From positions 1 through 53,276 of the forward strand of contig NZ_JAUUTZ010000030.1 of NCBI RefSeq assembly GCF_030678915.1: a stretch of 53,276 nt of DNA, in the 5' to 3' direction. The stretch comes from Paracoccus wurundjeri. GTDB lineage: Bacteria > Pseudomonadota > Alphaproteobacteria > Rhodobacterales > Rhodobacteraceae. How positions within the stretch are numbered: position 1 is the stretch's first letter; every line of letters starts with the position of its first letter. Below are positions 1 to 8,305 of the stretch, piece after piece. The notes under the pieces were generated by a model. It did not search any database, was not told where the DNA came from, and worked only from the letters and a program-made list of their open reading frames with translations. Made by a program: the position numbers and the translations under genes.

Positions 1-2
1 AG

Positions 3-226
3 GACGACCAGTTCGTCGTCTTGTATTTCGTCGAGGTCCAATTGCTCATGCCCAAAGGTATCACGCTGGATTCACAAGATGAATCCCGTCAACCTTTTGC
101 GCAACAAAGCCCCGCAACACGCGAAATGCACCCCTTTATTACCTGATCTGGGCTGGTCCGAACAAACTCGGACTGAAAGGCGCGGACTACATCCTGCGCC
201 AAGGCGAGAGAGTTAAAAATCGCTGA
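3..226 (+). pseudogene. Possible decayed 3' end of an unidentified ORF
   Basis: An open frame runs from the window edge to a stop near base 148 (starts D-D-Q-F-V-V-L-Y). A second frame, shifted by one base, continues with LIWAGPNKLGLKGADYIL and stops at 226. Together they read like one protein end broken by a frameshift, but I do not recognise the family. The alternative is chance open frames at the edge of a rearranged region. Confidence 0.2.
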
Positions 227-359
227 TCTGATCGGCAAGGGCTCAGTGTGTCGGGATTGTACACAAAACGGGCATCTGCCTTTTGTTCGTTCAACGACCG
301 TCCCAGGGCCGTCATACGCAAGCAGCGTCGGGTCTTGGGACGCAGGGAAAAACATTTCA

Positions 360-1172
360 TTAAACGGACATCGGGCGCAGCAACTCGTCGGTGTCCAGCT
401 TAAGCGCGCTGCGCCAGAGCGGGGTTTTGAACACATGACGCATTTGTCTACCTGCGCCGTCTTCGCGGGTCTCGATCAGCAATCCCGCCCATTCGAGCGG
501 TCGCAATACGCATGCTGAGAACGCGGCCATCTCTCGCCATCCCGCAGTGCGCCAATCCTGTGGCTCACCGTAGAAGGTTTCGAACAAGGCAGCCTCGGTC
601 GTGCTATGATCAGCCTCCACGTTAATCACGTTCATCCAGACGTCCCAATTTCTGAAGAGGCGGTCGTCGAATCGCGCATAAGCAGCGTGATCGATCCGGA
701 GCACAAAGTATGGGATCAGTTCGGCAAACAAACGGCCAGGGGCTTGCGCCAACTCTGCGCCACGCTTGGTCAGTCGAAACTCACCCTTGAAGTGACGCCC
801 CAGGCGCCGGGAAATCAGCAGGAAATGCAGAACCTCGAGCGGGGGAAACTCATATTCATTAATTACCTTGTTGTAGCGGAACATCTCTTCTGCACTTTTC
901 CCCGGCCAGTTGAAATGCTCGACGGCCCAATGGACGAAGACACGCTTGAAGGCTTTGGCTTTGGTCAGATCGATTGATCCGTGCTTCTGCGCATATTGCA
1001 GGGTTAGAAGAGCGCCTCGAAGCAGTGGAGAATGCGCGAGGTCGGGATGGTCATCGGCGAGAGTACGGAATTCGATCATGTCAGGATGCTGACATAGACC
1101 GCGCTGCAGTTCCATGATGCCAGCACGGCGTTGTATCTCTGGCTTGCAACTAATGGCCGTTCGACGGGCCAT
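360..1172 (-). CDS. Hypothetical protein, about 270 aa
   Basis: I do not recognise a named family. The protein is rich in aromatic residues (for example HWAVEHFNWPGKSAEEMFRY) and has a globular, charged composition without a signal peptide or membrane helix. The frame is continuous and shows normal amino-acid composition, so it is probably real. The upstream ATG at 1172 is used here, but an internal ATG at 1079 (MIEFRTLADD) is equally possible because neither has a strong ribosome-binding site. A perfect 12-bp inverted repeat lies about 65 bp upstream of the first start and could be its operator. It stands alone between remnants, so context gives no function. Confidence 0.6.
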   Translation of the reverse strand: MARRTAISCKPEIQRRAGIMELQRGLCQHPDMIEFRTLADDHPDLAHSPLLRGALLTLQYAQKHGSIDLTKAKAFKRVFVHWAVEHFNWPGKSAEEMFRYNKVINEYEFPPLEVLHFLLISRRLGRHFKGEFRLTKRGAELAQAPGRLFAELIPYFVLRIDHAAYARFDDRLFRNWDVWMNVINVEADHSTTEAALFETFYGEPQDWRTAGWREMAAFSACVLRPLEWAGLLIETREDGAGRQMRHVFKTPLWRSALKLDTDELLRPMSV

Positions 1173-1236
1173 ACCGCAACACGCCGGCTTATAGCTGAAT
1201 AGCAGCTGCAGGTCGAATACACCGGATCTGGTTCAG

Positions 1237-1262
1237 CTATATTGGCGCTTGCGCCAATATAG
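1237..1262. promoter_or_regulatory. Perfect 12-bp inverted repeat, candidate operator
   Basis: The arms CTATATTGGCGC and GCGCCAATATAG are separated by TT. The ATTGGCGC/GCGCCAAT core is the same as in the operators of the catabolic island, but with two extra bases in the centre. It lies upstream of the minus-strand hypothetical gene starting at 1172. It has no downstream T-run, so a regulator site fits better than a terminator. Confidence 0.5.
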
Positions 1263-1316
1263 GGTCCATACGGCTTGGAGGATAGAGGTCGAAATGGGGG
1301 TCAGATGCAACGCTTA

Positions 1317-1631
1317 CGTCAGAAGCTTTGGATCGAGTGTCTTCACCCCAATCGCCTTGCGGATGGCAGGCATGCTCTTCTGAACTGCAGAAAGGAAGGC
1401 CGCACTCGCGTTCTCCAGAAAGTGCCAGCGGTCAGCGACCTGAACCGCCTCTGGAAGAGCCCGAGCAACCGCGCTGCCATATCCGCCATTGCGATCTCGG
1501 GCGACGCATTCGACGCGGGGATGGGCGCGGAGCCAAGCTTCAACGGTGGCAGGTGTCCGATCGGGCAGAAGGTCGATTACGCAATGCCGCTCGAGATCCC
1601 AGATCAGTGTGCCGTACCGCTGCCCTTTGCG
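1317..1631 (-). pseudogene. ISL3-family transposase fragment (DDE domain piece)
   Basis: Read on the minus strand, about 105 codons give RYGTLIWDLERH, then LLPDRTPATVEAWLRAHP, VARDRNGGYGSAVARALPEA and VADRWHFLENASAAFL. These are the signature stretches of ISL3-type transposases (DDE_Tnp_ISL3). The piece begins right after a TAG where family members have a Trp codon and ends at a TAA after LDPKLLT, so both ends of the protein are missing. The sequence just beyond the 3' edge, on the minus strand, starts GTAAGCG, which resembles an IS66-type terminal repeat; that would explain the break but is weak. The fragment is inactive. Confidence 0.85.
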
Positions 1632-1662
1632 CTAAGGCGAACCAACCAGCTTTCCTCACGCC

Positions 1663-1941
1663 CTACCTGTCTGCAGCTCTTTCAGGGCCGCCCATCACCC
1701 AAAGAGGATCGATGTTATAGAGCTTGGCCAGTTCAATACGCACGTCAGCCGGCAATTTACGGATCCCTCGCTCATAACTCTGTTCTCCGCACAAAGAAAT
1801 CCCGAGAGCATTCGCAAGGGCCTGTTGTGACAGTCCCAACTCCAGCCGAACTGCAAGGAAGCGTCTGGCGATTTCTGGTAATGTGCTTGTACGACAGTTT
1901 CTGACCGTGGCTATGATGGCTACCCCGGTCGTTTTTCCCGT
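1663..1941 (-). pseudogene. XRE-type helix-turn-helix regulator ORF without a standard start
   Basis: The minus-strand open frame encodes a small Cro/CI-like DNA-binding domain: EIARRFLAVRLELGLSQQAL, then ANALGISLCGEQSYERGIRK, and a tail with YNIDPLWVMGG. The recognition-helix region and the IDPLWV-type ending are typical of prophage or plasmid XRE repressors. The open frame runs from 1941 to the stop at 1663-1665 but contains no ATG, GTG or TTG before the HTH, so it is either a remnant fused to foreign DNA or starts at an unusual codon. It sits directly upstream of the ISL3 fragment. Confidence 0.6.
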
Positions 1942-1973
1942 TCAAGGGTATCCTGCCGTATCATTGCAAATCG

Positions 1974-3566
1974 TCAGAATCCCAAAGCCATACCGTCCTT
2001 GCGGGTATCGCTTCCCGCCCGCAGAAAGCCGGTATCGCGATCAATAAATATCGCCTGGCTTCCCCCAAGCGGCTCGGAAACAACCATCGGTCTGTGCCCG
2101 CGGGCAAGCAGATCCGCGCGAATCCTGTCCGGGATACCTGGTTCGATCTGCAAATCGCCGCCTGTCGCGAAGCTGCGCGGTTCGTCCATGGCTTCCTGCA
2201 GGTCCATTCCCCGATCGATAACATTAGAAAGAAACGCTGCATGACCCGCAGCCTGATAATGTCCACCCATCACACCGAACGGCATGACAGCGTGCCCATC
2301 CTTGCAAAGCATCCCTGGAATGATCGTGTGCATCGGACGTTTCTTCGGACCGATCGCATTCGGATGCCCTTCTACGAGCCGGAATGAAGAGCCTCGGTTA
2401 TGAAACAGAACGCCGCTTGCCGGATCCAGCAGCGTCGATCCGAAGCCGCTGAAGATTGAGTTGATCAGGGACACCGCATTTCCGTCGCGATCGACAACGC
2501 AGAGGTAAATCGTATCCTTGTGTTCGGGTTCATTCCACAGGCTGGGCGGCAGAGCGCGATCCATGGCGATGCGCGACGCAAGCGTGTCCACGGTGTCATC
2601 GGCAAGCAAGCAATCAGCCAGTTGGCCACATTCCGAGAGATCGGCAATCAGCGCATCACGGTGATGATAAGCCAGCTTGGTGGCCTCGGCATGCAAATGA
2701 ATACGGTCCGCGAGTGCCAACTGCTCTCCCAAGTCGAACCTAGACAGAATCCGCAGGATGAGCAAAGCGGCAAGCCCTTGCCCGTTCGGAGGGCATTCGA
2801 GAACATCATAGCCGCCATAGGCAACCGAGATCGGAGATGTCCAATATGCCTGATCCCGGCCATCGTGAAAATCCTCTACCGTTTGCAGCCCCCCAAGGGA
2901 TCGCAGGTGCGATACCATGCTGGCTGCTGTTGCGCCCTCGTAGAAGCCTGCGGCTCCATGGGTCGCAATTTCCCGAAATCGCGCGGCAATTAACGGTTGC
3001 GCATGCCGATCACCCGGCTTGGGTGCCGCTCCCGAGGGCAAAAAGACCTTTGCGGCATGTTGATCCTGCCCAACCAGTGTCGCGCTCAGGGCCCAATCAC
3101 GGGCTACGCGCGGCGTGACCGGATAACCCTCTTCCGCATAGCGGATGGCGCGGTGGAATAACCGGTCGAGCGGTATCGAACCGTAATCCGCATGCAATCG
3201 GCACCACGCCGATATCGCGCCGGGAATTGTGACGGCATGAGGGCTTGTTCGCGGGATCGTGTCGGTAAGCCCGGCAGCTTTGATGGCCTCTACACTCGCG
3301 GCAGCAGGGGCACGTCCCGAGCCGTTCAGGGCTATGCCAGGCCCGCCCGAAGGCGCATATAGCACAAAACAATCGCCGCCGATCCCAGTCATCAGGGGAT
3401 CCACGACACTTTGCACAGCAACGGCAGCAATCGCCGCATCCGCGGCATTCCCACCTGCGGACAGGATCTCCAGTCCGGCAGCAGTGGCAAGGGGGTGAGA
3501 AGTGGCTATCATCGCCTCGGAGGCCAAGGTGGCAGGACGGCGAGCGGAAAAGAAATCGAAAGTCAT
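1974..3566 (-). CDS. Gamma-glutamyltransferase-family Ntn-hydrolase
   Basis: A 530-aa member of the gamma-glutamyltranspeptidase family, which self-cleaves before a threonine to form two subunits and hydrolyses or transfers gamma-glutamyl (or similar) amides. Early motifs SAGGNAADAAIA and GIGGDCF match the large subunit. The likely catalytic threonine is T352 in HKDTIYLCVVDRDGNAVS; PMHTIIPGM and GVMGG follow in the small subunit. No clear signal peptide is seen, so it may be cytoplasmic, unlike the periplasmic Ggt. It is the last gene of the minus-strand operon that begins with the C45 hydrolase at 9486, 128 bp after the cupin gene. Exact substrate is unknown; cephalosporin or glutaryl acylase-like activity is also possible. 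Confidence 0.88.
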   Translation of the reverse strand: MTFDFFSARRPATLASEAMIATSHPLATAAGLEILSAGGNAADAAIAAVAVQSVVDPLMTGIGGDCFVLYAPSGGPGIALNGSGRAPAAASVEAIKAAGLTDTIPRTSPHAVTIPGAISAWCRLHADYGSIPLDRLFHRAIRYAEEGYPVTPRVARDWALSATLVGQDQHAAKVFLPSGAAPKPGDRHAQPLIAARFREIATHGAAGFYEGATAASMVSHLRSLGGLQTVEDFHDGRDQAYWTSPISVAYGGYDVLECPPNGQGLAALLILRILSRFDLGEQLALADRIHLHAEATKLAYHHRDALIADLSECGQLADCLLADDTVDTLASRIAMDRALPPSLWNEPEHKDTIYLCVVDRDGNAVSLINSIFSGFGSTLLDPASGVLFHNRGSSFRLVEGHPNAIGPKKRPMHTIIPGMLCKDGHAVMPFGVMGGHYQAAGHAAFLSNVIDRGMDLQEAMDEPRSFATGGDLQIEPGIPDRIRADLLARGHRPMVVSEPLGGSQAIFIDRDTGFLRAGSDTRKDGMALGF

Positions 3567-3694
3567 TGAAATCCAGTCAAGTTGGAGCAGGCATAGCCGG
3601 AAAAATTGGCGTCAGATCAATAAGAAGGTACCAGGGCGAGAGATGTTCCGGTCATTTGATACTGCTGAACAAACATGGAATTCACTCATGCAAA

Positions 3695-4111
3695 TCAGAG
3701 CCGCCTAGCCTTTTCATGCTCTTCGTCGATTGACTGCTCGACCCCCGTGGCAAGCATCGTACGGGATGCCTCGATGTCGGCGTAAGTCCAGAAGATCCGC
3801 ATAACTTCATCACTTTCGTTCAGGAAGCGATGCGGGACACCTGCCGGTATCCATGTGGTATCGCCCGCTTGCAGGTAATGGCGATCGTCTCCGATCTCGG
3901 CAATTGCCCGCCCTTCCAGGATCATCACGCTTTCCTCGCAGTTGTGGAAATGCAAACCAATCCGCGCTCCTGGCTGGAAACTGGTGATTCCGTTGATCAT
4001 GCTCCGCGCACCGCATTTGCGCGTCACGAGCGGAATGGTCGCGGCCCCGTTCCCGCGATCATTCACGGGCAGTTTGCCGGGGTGGAGGATCGCAGCCTTT
4101 GTGTCAGTCAT
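3695..4111 (-). CDS. Small cupin-fold protein
   Basis: A 138-aa single-domain cupin. The first metal-binding motif is visible as GLHFHNCEESVMILEG (two His and a Glu) and the second as PAGVPHRF. Such proteins bind a metal and act as isomerases, dioxygenases or ligand sensors; the reaction cannot be told from sequence. The start at 4111 (MTDTKAAILH) is preferred over the ATG at 4126, which would overlap the preceding gene. It lies 11 bp after the aldehyde dehydrogenase and is most likely co-transcribed with it. Confidence 0.85.
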   Translation of the reverse strand: MTDTKAAILHPGKLPVNDRGNGAATIPLVTRKCGARSMINGITSFQPGARIGLHFHNCEESVMILEGRAIAEIGDDRHYLQAGDTTWIPAGVPHRFLNESDEVMRIFWTYADIEASRTMLATGVEQSIDEEHEKARRL

Positions 4112-4122
4112 TCCCGTCTCCC

Positions 4123-5493
4123 TCATCTGGCCGGACCGGTCCAGACTGTCTTGATATTGGTGAATTCGCGGATACCGTAGCCGCCGAGTTCACGCCCATA
4201 GCCGGATTTCTTGATACCGCCGAAGGGTAGACGCGCATCCGATGCGACCATACCGTTGATGAAGACGGCGCCTGCGTCGATATCGCGCGACATGCGCCGG
4301 GCAAGATCGGAATCGGACGTCCAGACCGATGCACCAAGGCCGAATTCAGTGTCGTTCGCCAGGGTCATCGCTTCCTCCGCGCTGTGGCAGCGGGTGACGG
4401 ATGCGACGGGACCAAAGACCTCTTCGCGGAAGGATGCGTTGCCCGGCGCCACGTGATCCAGAAGCGTTGGCGCGTAATAGAAACCGCGACCTTCCATCGG
4501 CTCTCCGCCCAGGACAAGCTGCGCGCCGCCGGCGACTGTTCGTACCACCTGATCATGCAATTCAGAACAAAGGTCCATCCGTGCCATCGGGCCGATTTGA
4601 GTTCTAGGATCCATCGGGTCGCCGACTTCAAGAGCCGCGATTCCTTTGCGGAAAGCCGTAACGAATTCTTCCGCAACAGCTTCATGTACGATAAAACGTT
4701 TCGCGTTGACGCAGGATTGGCCGACATTGATGAAGCGCGCTCTGACCGCCATCGTCGCTGCTGTGGCAATATCGGCATCCGGCAAGACTATGAACGGATC
4801 CGAGCCGCCAAGTTCGAGTACCTGCTTCTTGAGGTTATACCCAGCTTGAGACGCCACGATCTGGCCGACCTGGGTTGAGCCTGTCATCGTGACCGCCGCA
4901 ATCCGATCGTCGGCAATGATTCTTTCGACATCTGATGCCGGGATCAGCACTGTCTGCATCAAACCATCGGGGCCGCCGGCCTTTTTTATCATCGCTTCGA
5001 TGGACAAGGCGCAACGCGGAACATTGGCGGCATGCTTCAGGATCGCGCCGTTTCCGGCGGCGATGGCCGGAGCCGCAAAGCGGAAGAATTGCCAGAACGG
5101 ATAGTTCCAGGGCATGATGGCAAGGACGACACCCAATGCATCGAACACCACGCGCGAATCAGTCGCATTCGAGACGATCTGTTCATCGACCAGAAAGCGC
5201 GGGGCATTTGCCGCATAGAACTCGCAGGCCACAGCACATTTCTCAATCTCGGCCAGTGACTCGGTAATCGGCTTTCCGATCTCTTCCGTAATCAGGTGGG
5301 CGAAGTTCTGGCTGTCGGCTCTGAGTTCGTTCGCTACCGACAATAGCAATGACAGACGTTTTTCCATTGGAGCCCGGCGCCAGGCTCGTTGCGCTTCCAC
5401 AGCGATCCCCAGCATGCGCTCGATCTCGGCATCGTTGTGCTGCCGGAATCTGGCGACGACCTCACCCGTAGCGGGATTGACAGACTCGATCAT
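4123..5493 (-). CDS. NAD(P)-dependent aldehyde dehydrogenase, succinate-semialdehyde dehydrogenase-like
   Basis: A 456-aa aldehyde dehydrogenase that would oxidise an aldehyde, perhaps a semialdehyde, to the acid. The N-terminus MIESVNPATGEV, the motif MPWNYPFWQF, the general-base motif LELGGSDPF and the catalytic cysteine in GQSCVNAKRF are all present, as is PFGGIKKSGYGRE near the end. The start at 5493 has GGGAAGA seven bases upstream. Members with this pattern include succinate-semialdehyde and related dehydrogenases, but substrate is inferred only from family resemblance. It follows the isocitrate/isopropylmalate-type dehydrogenase by 23 bp. Confidence 0.92.
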   Translation of the reverse strand: MIESVNPATGEVVARFRQHNDAEIERMLGIAVEAQRAWRRAPMEKRLSLLLSVANELRADSQNFAHLITEEIGKPITESLAEIEKCAVACEFYAANAPRFLVDEQIVSNATDSRVVFDALGVVLAIMPWNYPFWQFFRFAAPAIAAGNGAILKHAANVPRCALSIEAMIKKAGGPDGLMQTVLIPASDVERIIADDRIAAVTMTGSTQVGQIVASQAGYNLKKQVLELGGSDPFIVLPDADIATAATMAVRARFINVGQSCVNAKRFIVHEAVAEEFVTAFRKGIAALEVGDPMDPRTQIGPMARMDLCSELHDQVVRTVAGGAQLVLGGEPMEGRGFYYAPTLLDHVAPGNASFREEVFGPVASVTRCHSAEEAMTLANDTEFGLGASVWTSDSDLARRMSRDIDAGAVFINGMVASDARLPFGGIKKSGYGRELGGYGIREFTNIKTVWTGPAR

Positions 5494-5516
5494 GCAATCT
5501 TCCCTATAATGCTGTG

Positions 5517-6611
5517 TCAGACGCTTGGCCAAGCTGCAGGATGGTTATCCGTCAGCGAAGCAGCGACGCTTCGGGCAAAACCGTCGGTACCAAGCTTCCC
5601 GCCGATATCTCTGGTGCGTGTGGCCGGGTTACTCAATGTACGATCAAGCGCATCCATCAACGAGCGACCTGCCGCCACCAGCTTCGCATTGACCTTGCGC
5701 CGGCCGAGCCATTCCAGAAGCATTCCCGTCGACCCGATCAATGAAGCCGGGTTTGCGATCCCTTTTCCCGCGATGTCAGGCGCCGAACCGTGCTGGGCTT
5801 GCGCCATTGCATGAACGTCTCCTGCATTGAGCGAAGCTGCGAGACCAAGGCTGCCAGTCAGTTCCGAGGCCAAATCCGACAGGATGTCTCCGAACATGTT
5901 CGTGGTGACGATCACGTCGAACCTCTCTGGATGACGAACCAGATGCGCGCAGGCAGCATCGACTAAGAGTTCTTCATATGCGACATCGGGATAGTGCCCC
6001 CCGACCTCTCGGCAACATTCCAGAAACAGCCCGTCCGTTATCCTGAGTACGTTTTGTTTATGAACCGCAGTCACCTTCCGGCCACGCCTCGAAGCACCCG
6101 AAAATGCGGCCTCGGCGATACGCATGGAAGCGTGCCGGGTGATCCGCCGCATTGCCACGGTCACATCGGCTGTTACCTGAAGCTCTCCGATACCGGAATG
6201 CATTGATCGATCCGCATAGAAGCCTTCGGTATTCTCGCGGTAGATGACAAGATCGAAGGCTGCGCCTGTACGTGATGGCAATTCGGGGCGGGTCGCGGCA
6301 GGACGGATATTGGCATAAAGATCAAGCCGCTTTCGCAACTCTCCCGAAGGATTGAGTCCTCCTTTATCGCGGGGCGGGTATTCCAGATGCGAAACCGGCC
6401 CCAAGATGATACCGTCCACATTCTCGACCGTCTGGAACGCCTGTTCCGGAAATGTCGATCCCTGCGCTTTAAGAGCCGCGAACCCGATCCCGATTTCTGA
6501 AAACTCGATGTCCAGCCCGTATCGCGTGTCGAGAGCCTCAAGCACTGTCCGCGCGGCGGCACAGATTTCGGGGCCAATCCCGTCGCCAGGCAGAACTGCG
6601 ATTTTCGTCAC
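5517..6611 (-). CDS. Isocitrate/isopropylmalate dehydrogenase-family enzyme
   Basis: A 364-aa beta-decarboxylating dehydrogenase. It starts VTKIAVLPGDGIGPEIC at a GTG (6611) preceded by AAAGGGA; an upstream in-frame codon at 6665 lacks such support. Family motifs include NIRPAA for the substrate-binding arginines, IYRENTEGFYAD, VHKQNVLR, the metal-binding DVIVTTNMFGDILSDLASEL, and the NAD-binding HGSAPDIAGKGIANPASLIG. HGSAPDIAGKGIANP favours NAD. Candidate substrates are isopropylmalate, homoisocitrate, tartrate or an unusual malate analogue. Its place in a catabolic operon argues against leucine synthesis. Confidence 0.92.
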   Translation of the reverse strand: MTKIAVLPGDGIGPEICAAARTVLEALDTRYGLDIEFSEIGIGFAALKAQGSTFPEQAFQTVENVDGIILGPVSHLEYPPRDKGGLNPSGELRKRLDLYANIRPAATRPELPSRTGAAFDLVIYRENTEGFYADRSMHSGIGELQVTADVTVAMRRITRHASMRIAEAAFSGASRRGRKVTAVHKQNVLRITDGLFLECCREVGGHYPDVAYEELLVDAACAHLVRHPERFDVIVTTNMFGDILSDLASELTGSLGLAASLNAGDVHAMAQAQHGSAPDIAGKGIANPASLIGSTGMLLEWLGRRKVNAKLVAAGRSLMDALDRTLSNPATRTRDIGGKLGTDGFARSVAASLTDNHPAAWPSV

Positions 6612-6736
6612 TACTGATCCCTTTCGATATAGGCCGCCTTGCGCAGCTGGGAGATATGTCGGCATTATTCACGGTTTCCCGGGCGGACGGTCGCAATTGT
6701 CGATCGTCGTCCCGGCTTGATCATGTCAGACAAGCC

Positions 6737-8305
6737 TTACTCGGTCTTCGACACGCCCCAGGCACGTGGCGAACCAAGCGCCCAGCTCTTGTATCCGTCG
6801 ATATTACTTCTCATCGCACCAACGCGAACACCGGAATACAGTGGAATCATCGGGATTTCCTGCTGAAACAGGGTTTCGATCCGGTTGAACAGCTCCTGTC
6901 GTTTTGCGGGATCGCTGACAGCGACTGATTGGGTCAGAAGGTCACGCTGCTCGGGGTTGTCCCAGACCTTGCGTGGTTGTTCGGCCTTGTCTCCGCTCAT
7001 CATGTCGTAGCTGAGCGCTGGGTCGAGACGTGCGGAATAAGTAAAACTCATCATCTGGAAATTGCCAGAATTATAGCGGTCTTGCAGCGTCGGCCAGTCA
7101 AGCACCTCGACCTGAACGTTAAAGCCCGCCTCGGCCATCATTGCCTGCGCAAGTACCGCCATATCAAAAAGCTGCGGATATGCTCTGGTCGCGGTAATGG
7201 TGAGCGGTTCGCCATTATACCCGGCCTCTTCCGCCAGTTCCGACGCCCTTGCAATGTCTCGCTCATACGGACGGGCCATGACTTCGCTGTAAAACGGACT
7301 TCCCACAGGAACGACAGAGCGGCTGGGCTCCCCCTCGCTCGCTGTGACGGCGTCGACGATCGTCGGTACGTCCAGCGACAACTGGATAGCTTCACGAATA
7401 CGCACGTCACCGATCAACGGATCCGTGGTTTGAAGAAGGAAATTTACGATCCCGAAACTGCGCGCGAGGTCGAGCTTGATAGCGGGATCAGCTTTCAAGT
7501 CCTCAATATGTTGCAATTCGATATCCGAGAGCACATCGATATCGCCCGACTGCAGCCCTGCCTTGGCCGCCGAAGCGTCGGGCACCACGACGAAACGAAC
7601 ATGATCCACCAGAGGTGTCTTGTCCCCGACAAGGCCACTCATCTCTTCGCTTCGGGCGGAATAGTCGGGAAATCTGGCCAATTGCACATATTGGCTGTGT
7701 TCGTGCTCTTCCAGCATGAATGGGCCGGTTCCAATCGGCTTGATCCAATTACCGTCTTCCCCGACGGATTTCGGAGAATAGATGCCCGTCTGACCACAAT
7801 CGGTTCGCGACAGACTTGCCAGGAACAGCGAATTGGGCTGATTCAGACGAAAAACCACCGTCATGTCGTCAGGCGTTTCAACCGCTTCAACCTTCAGCCC
7901 CTTTGATCCGTCATATTCGGGATAGCAGCGCCAAGTCGTTTCCGGGTCCATATATCGGTCCCAATTCCATGCCACATCAGCGGAAGTGACGGGATCCCCG
8001 TTATGAAAGGTCAATCCCGGCCGAAGATGAAAGCTGTATGTCTTCTCATCTTCCGAAACGTCCCAGCTCTCTGCCAGCATGGGGCCGATCGAGGCATCAT
8101 CGCGATAACCGACAAGCCCTTCTAGAATGTTGGATATGACATAATCGGTATTGGCGTCACGATTGACTCCGGGATCGGTTGACCGAATGTCCGCTGGAAT
8201 CACGATGCGCAGGGTGCTTTCCTGTGCAGCAGCCATTGCCGGAAGCGCAAGAAGCCCCCCGACGGTCAGACCGCGCATGAATGCGGGCAGCAGGGGGATT
8301 TTCAT
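6737..8305 (-). CDS. ABC transporter substrate-binding protein, family 5 (copy 1)
   Basis: A 522-aa periplasmic binding protein of the dipeptide/oligopeptide/nickel type (SBP_bac_5). It has an N-terminal signal peptide (MRGLTVGGLLALPAMAAAQE) and family stretches such as LAESWDVSEDEKTYSFHLRP, FHNGDPVTSADVAWNWDRY and IGTGPFMLEEH. The ATG at 8305 overlaps the stop of the preceding C45 hydrolase gene as ATGA, with AGGAGAG upstream. It is clearly a paralogue of the protein at 15041-16582: both share the pattern PGVNRDxNxD, WxPETxW and LEVLDWPT. No permease genes lie next to it, so it probably delivers substrate to the permease complex encoded at 11.5-15 kb. Confidence 0.93.
   Translation of the reverse strand: MKIPLLPAFMRGLTVGGLLALPAMAAAQESTLRIVIPADIRSTDPGVNRDANTDYVISNILEGLVGYRDDASIGPMLAESWDVSEDEKTYSFHLRPGLTFHNGDPVTSADVAWNWDRYMDPETTWRCYPEYDGSKGLKVEAVETPDDMTVVFRLNQPNSLFLASLSRTDCGQTGIYSPKSVGEDGNWIKPIGTGPFMLEEHEHSQYVQLARFPDYSARSEEMSGLVGDKTPLVDHVRFVVVPDASAAKAGLQSGDIDVLSDIELQHIEDLKADPAIKLDLARSFGIVNFLLQTTDPLIGDVRIREAIQLSLDVPTIVDAVTASEGEPSRSVVPVGSPFYSEVMARPYERDIARASELAEEAGYNGEPLTITATRAYPQLFDMAVLAQAMMAEAGFNVQVEVLDWPTLQDRYNSGNFQMMSFTYSARLDPALSYDMMSGDKAEQPRKVWDNPEQRDLLTQSVAVSDPAKRQELFNRIETLFQQEIPMIPLYSGVRVGAMRSNIDGYKSWALGSPRAWGVSKTE

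Noticed and set aside
606..977. A 123-codon plus frame
   Set aside because: Antisense to the 270-aa hypothetical protein; only one of the two can be real and the minus frame is longer and better composed.
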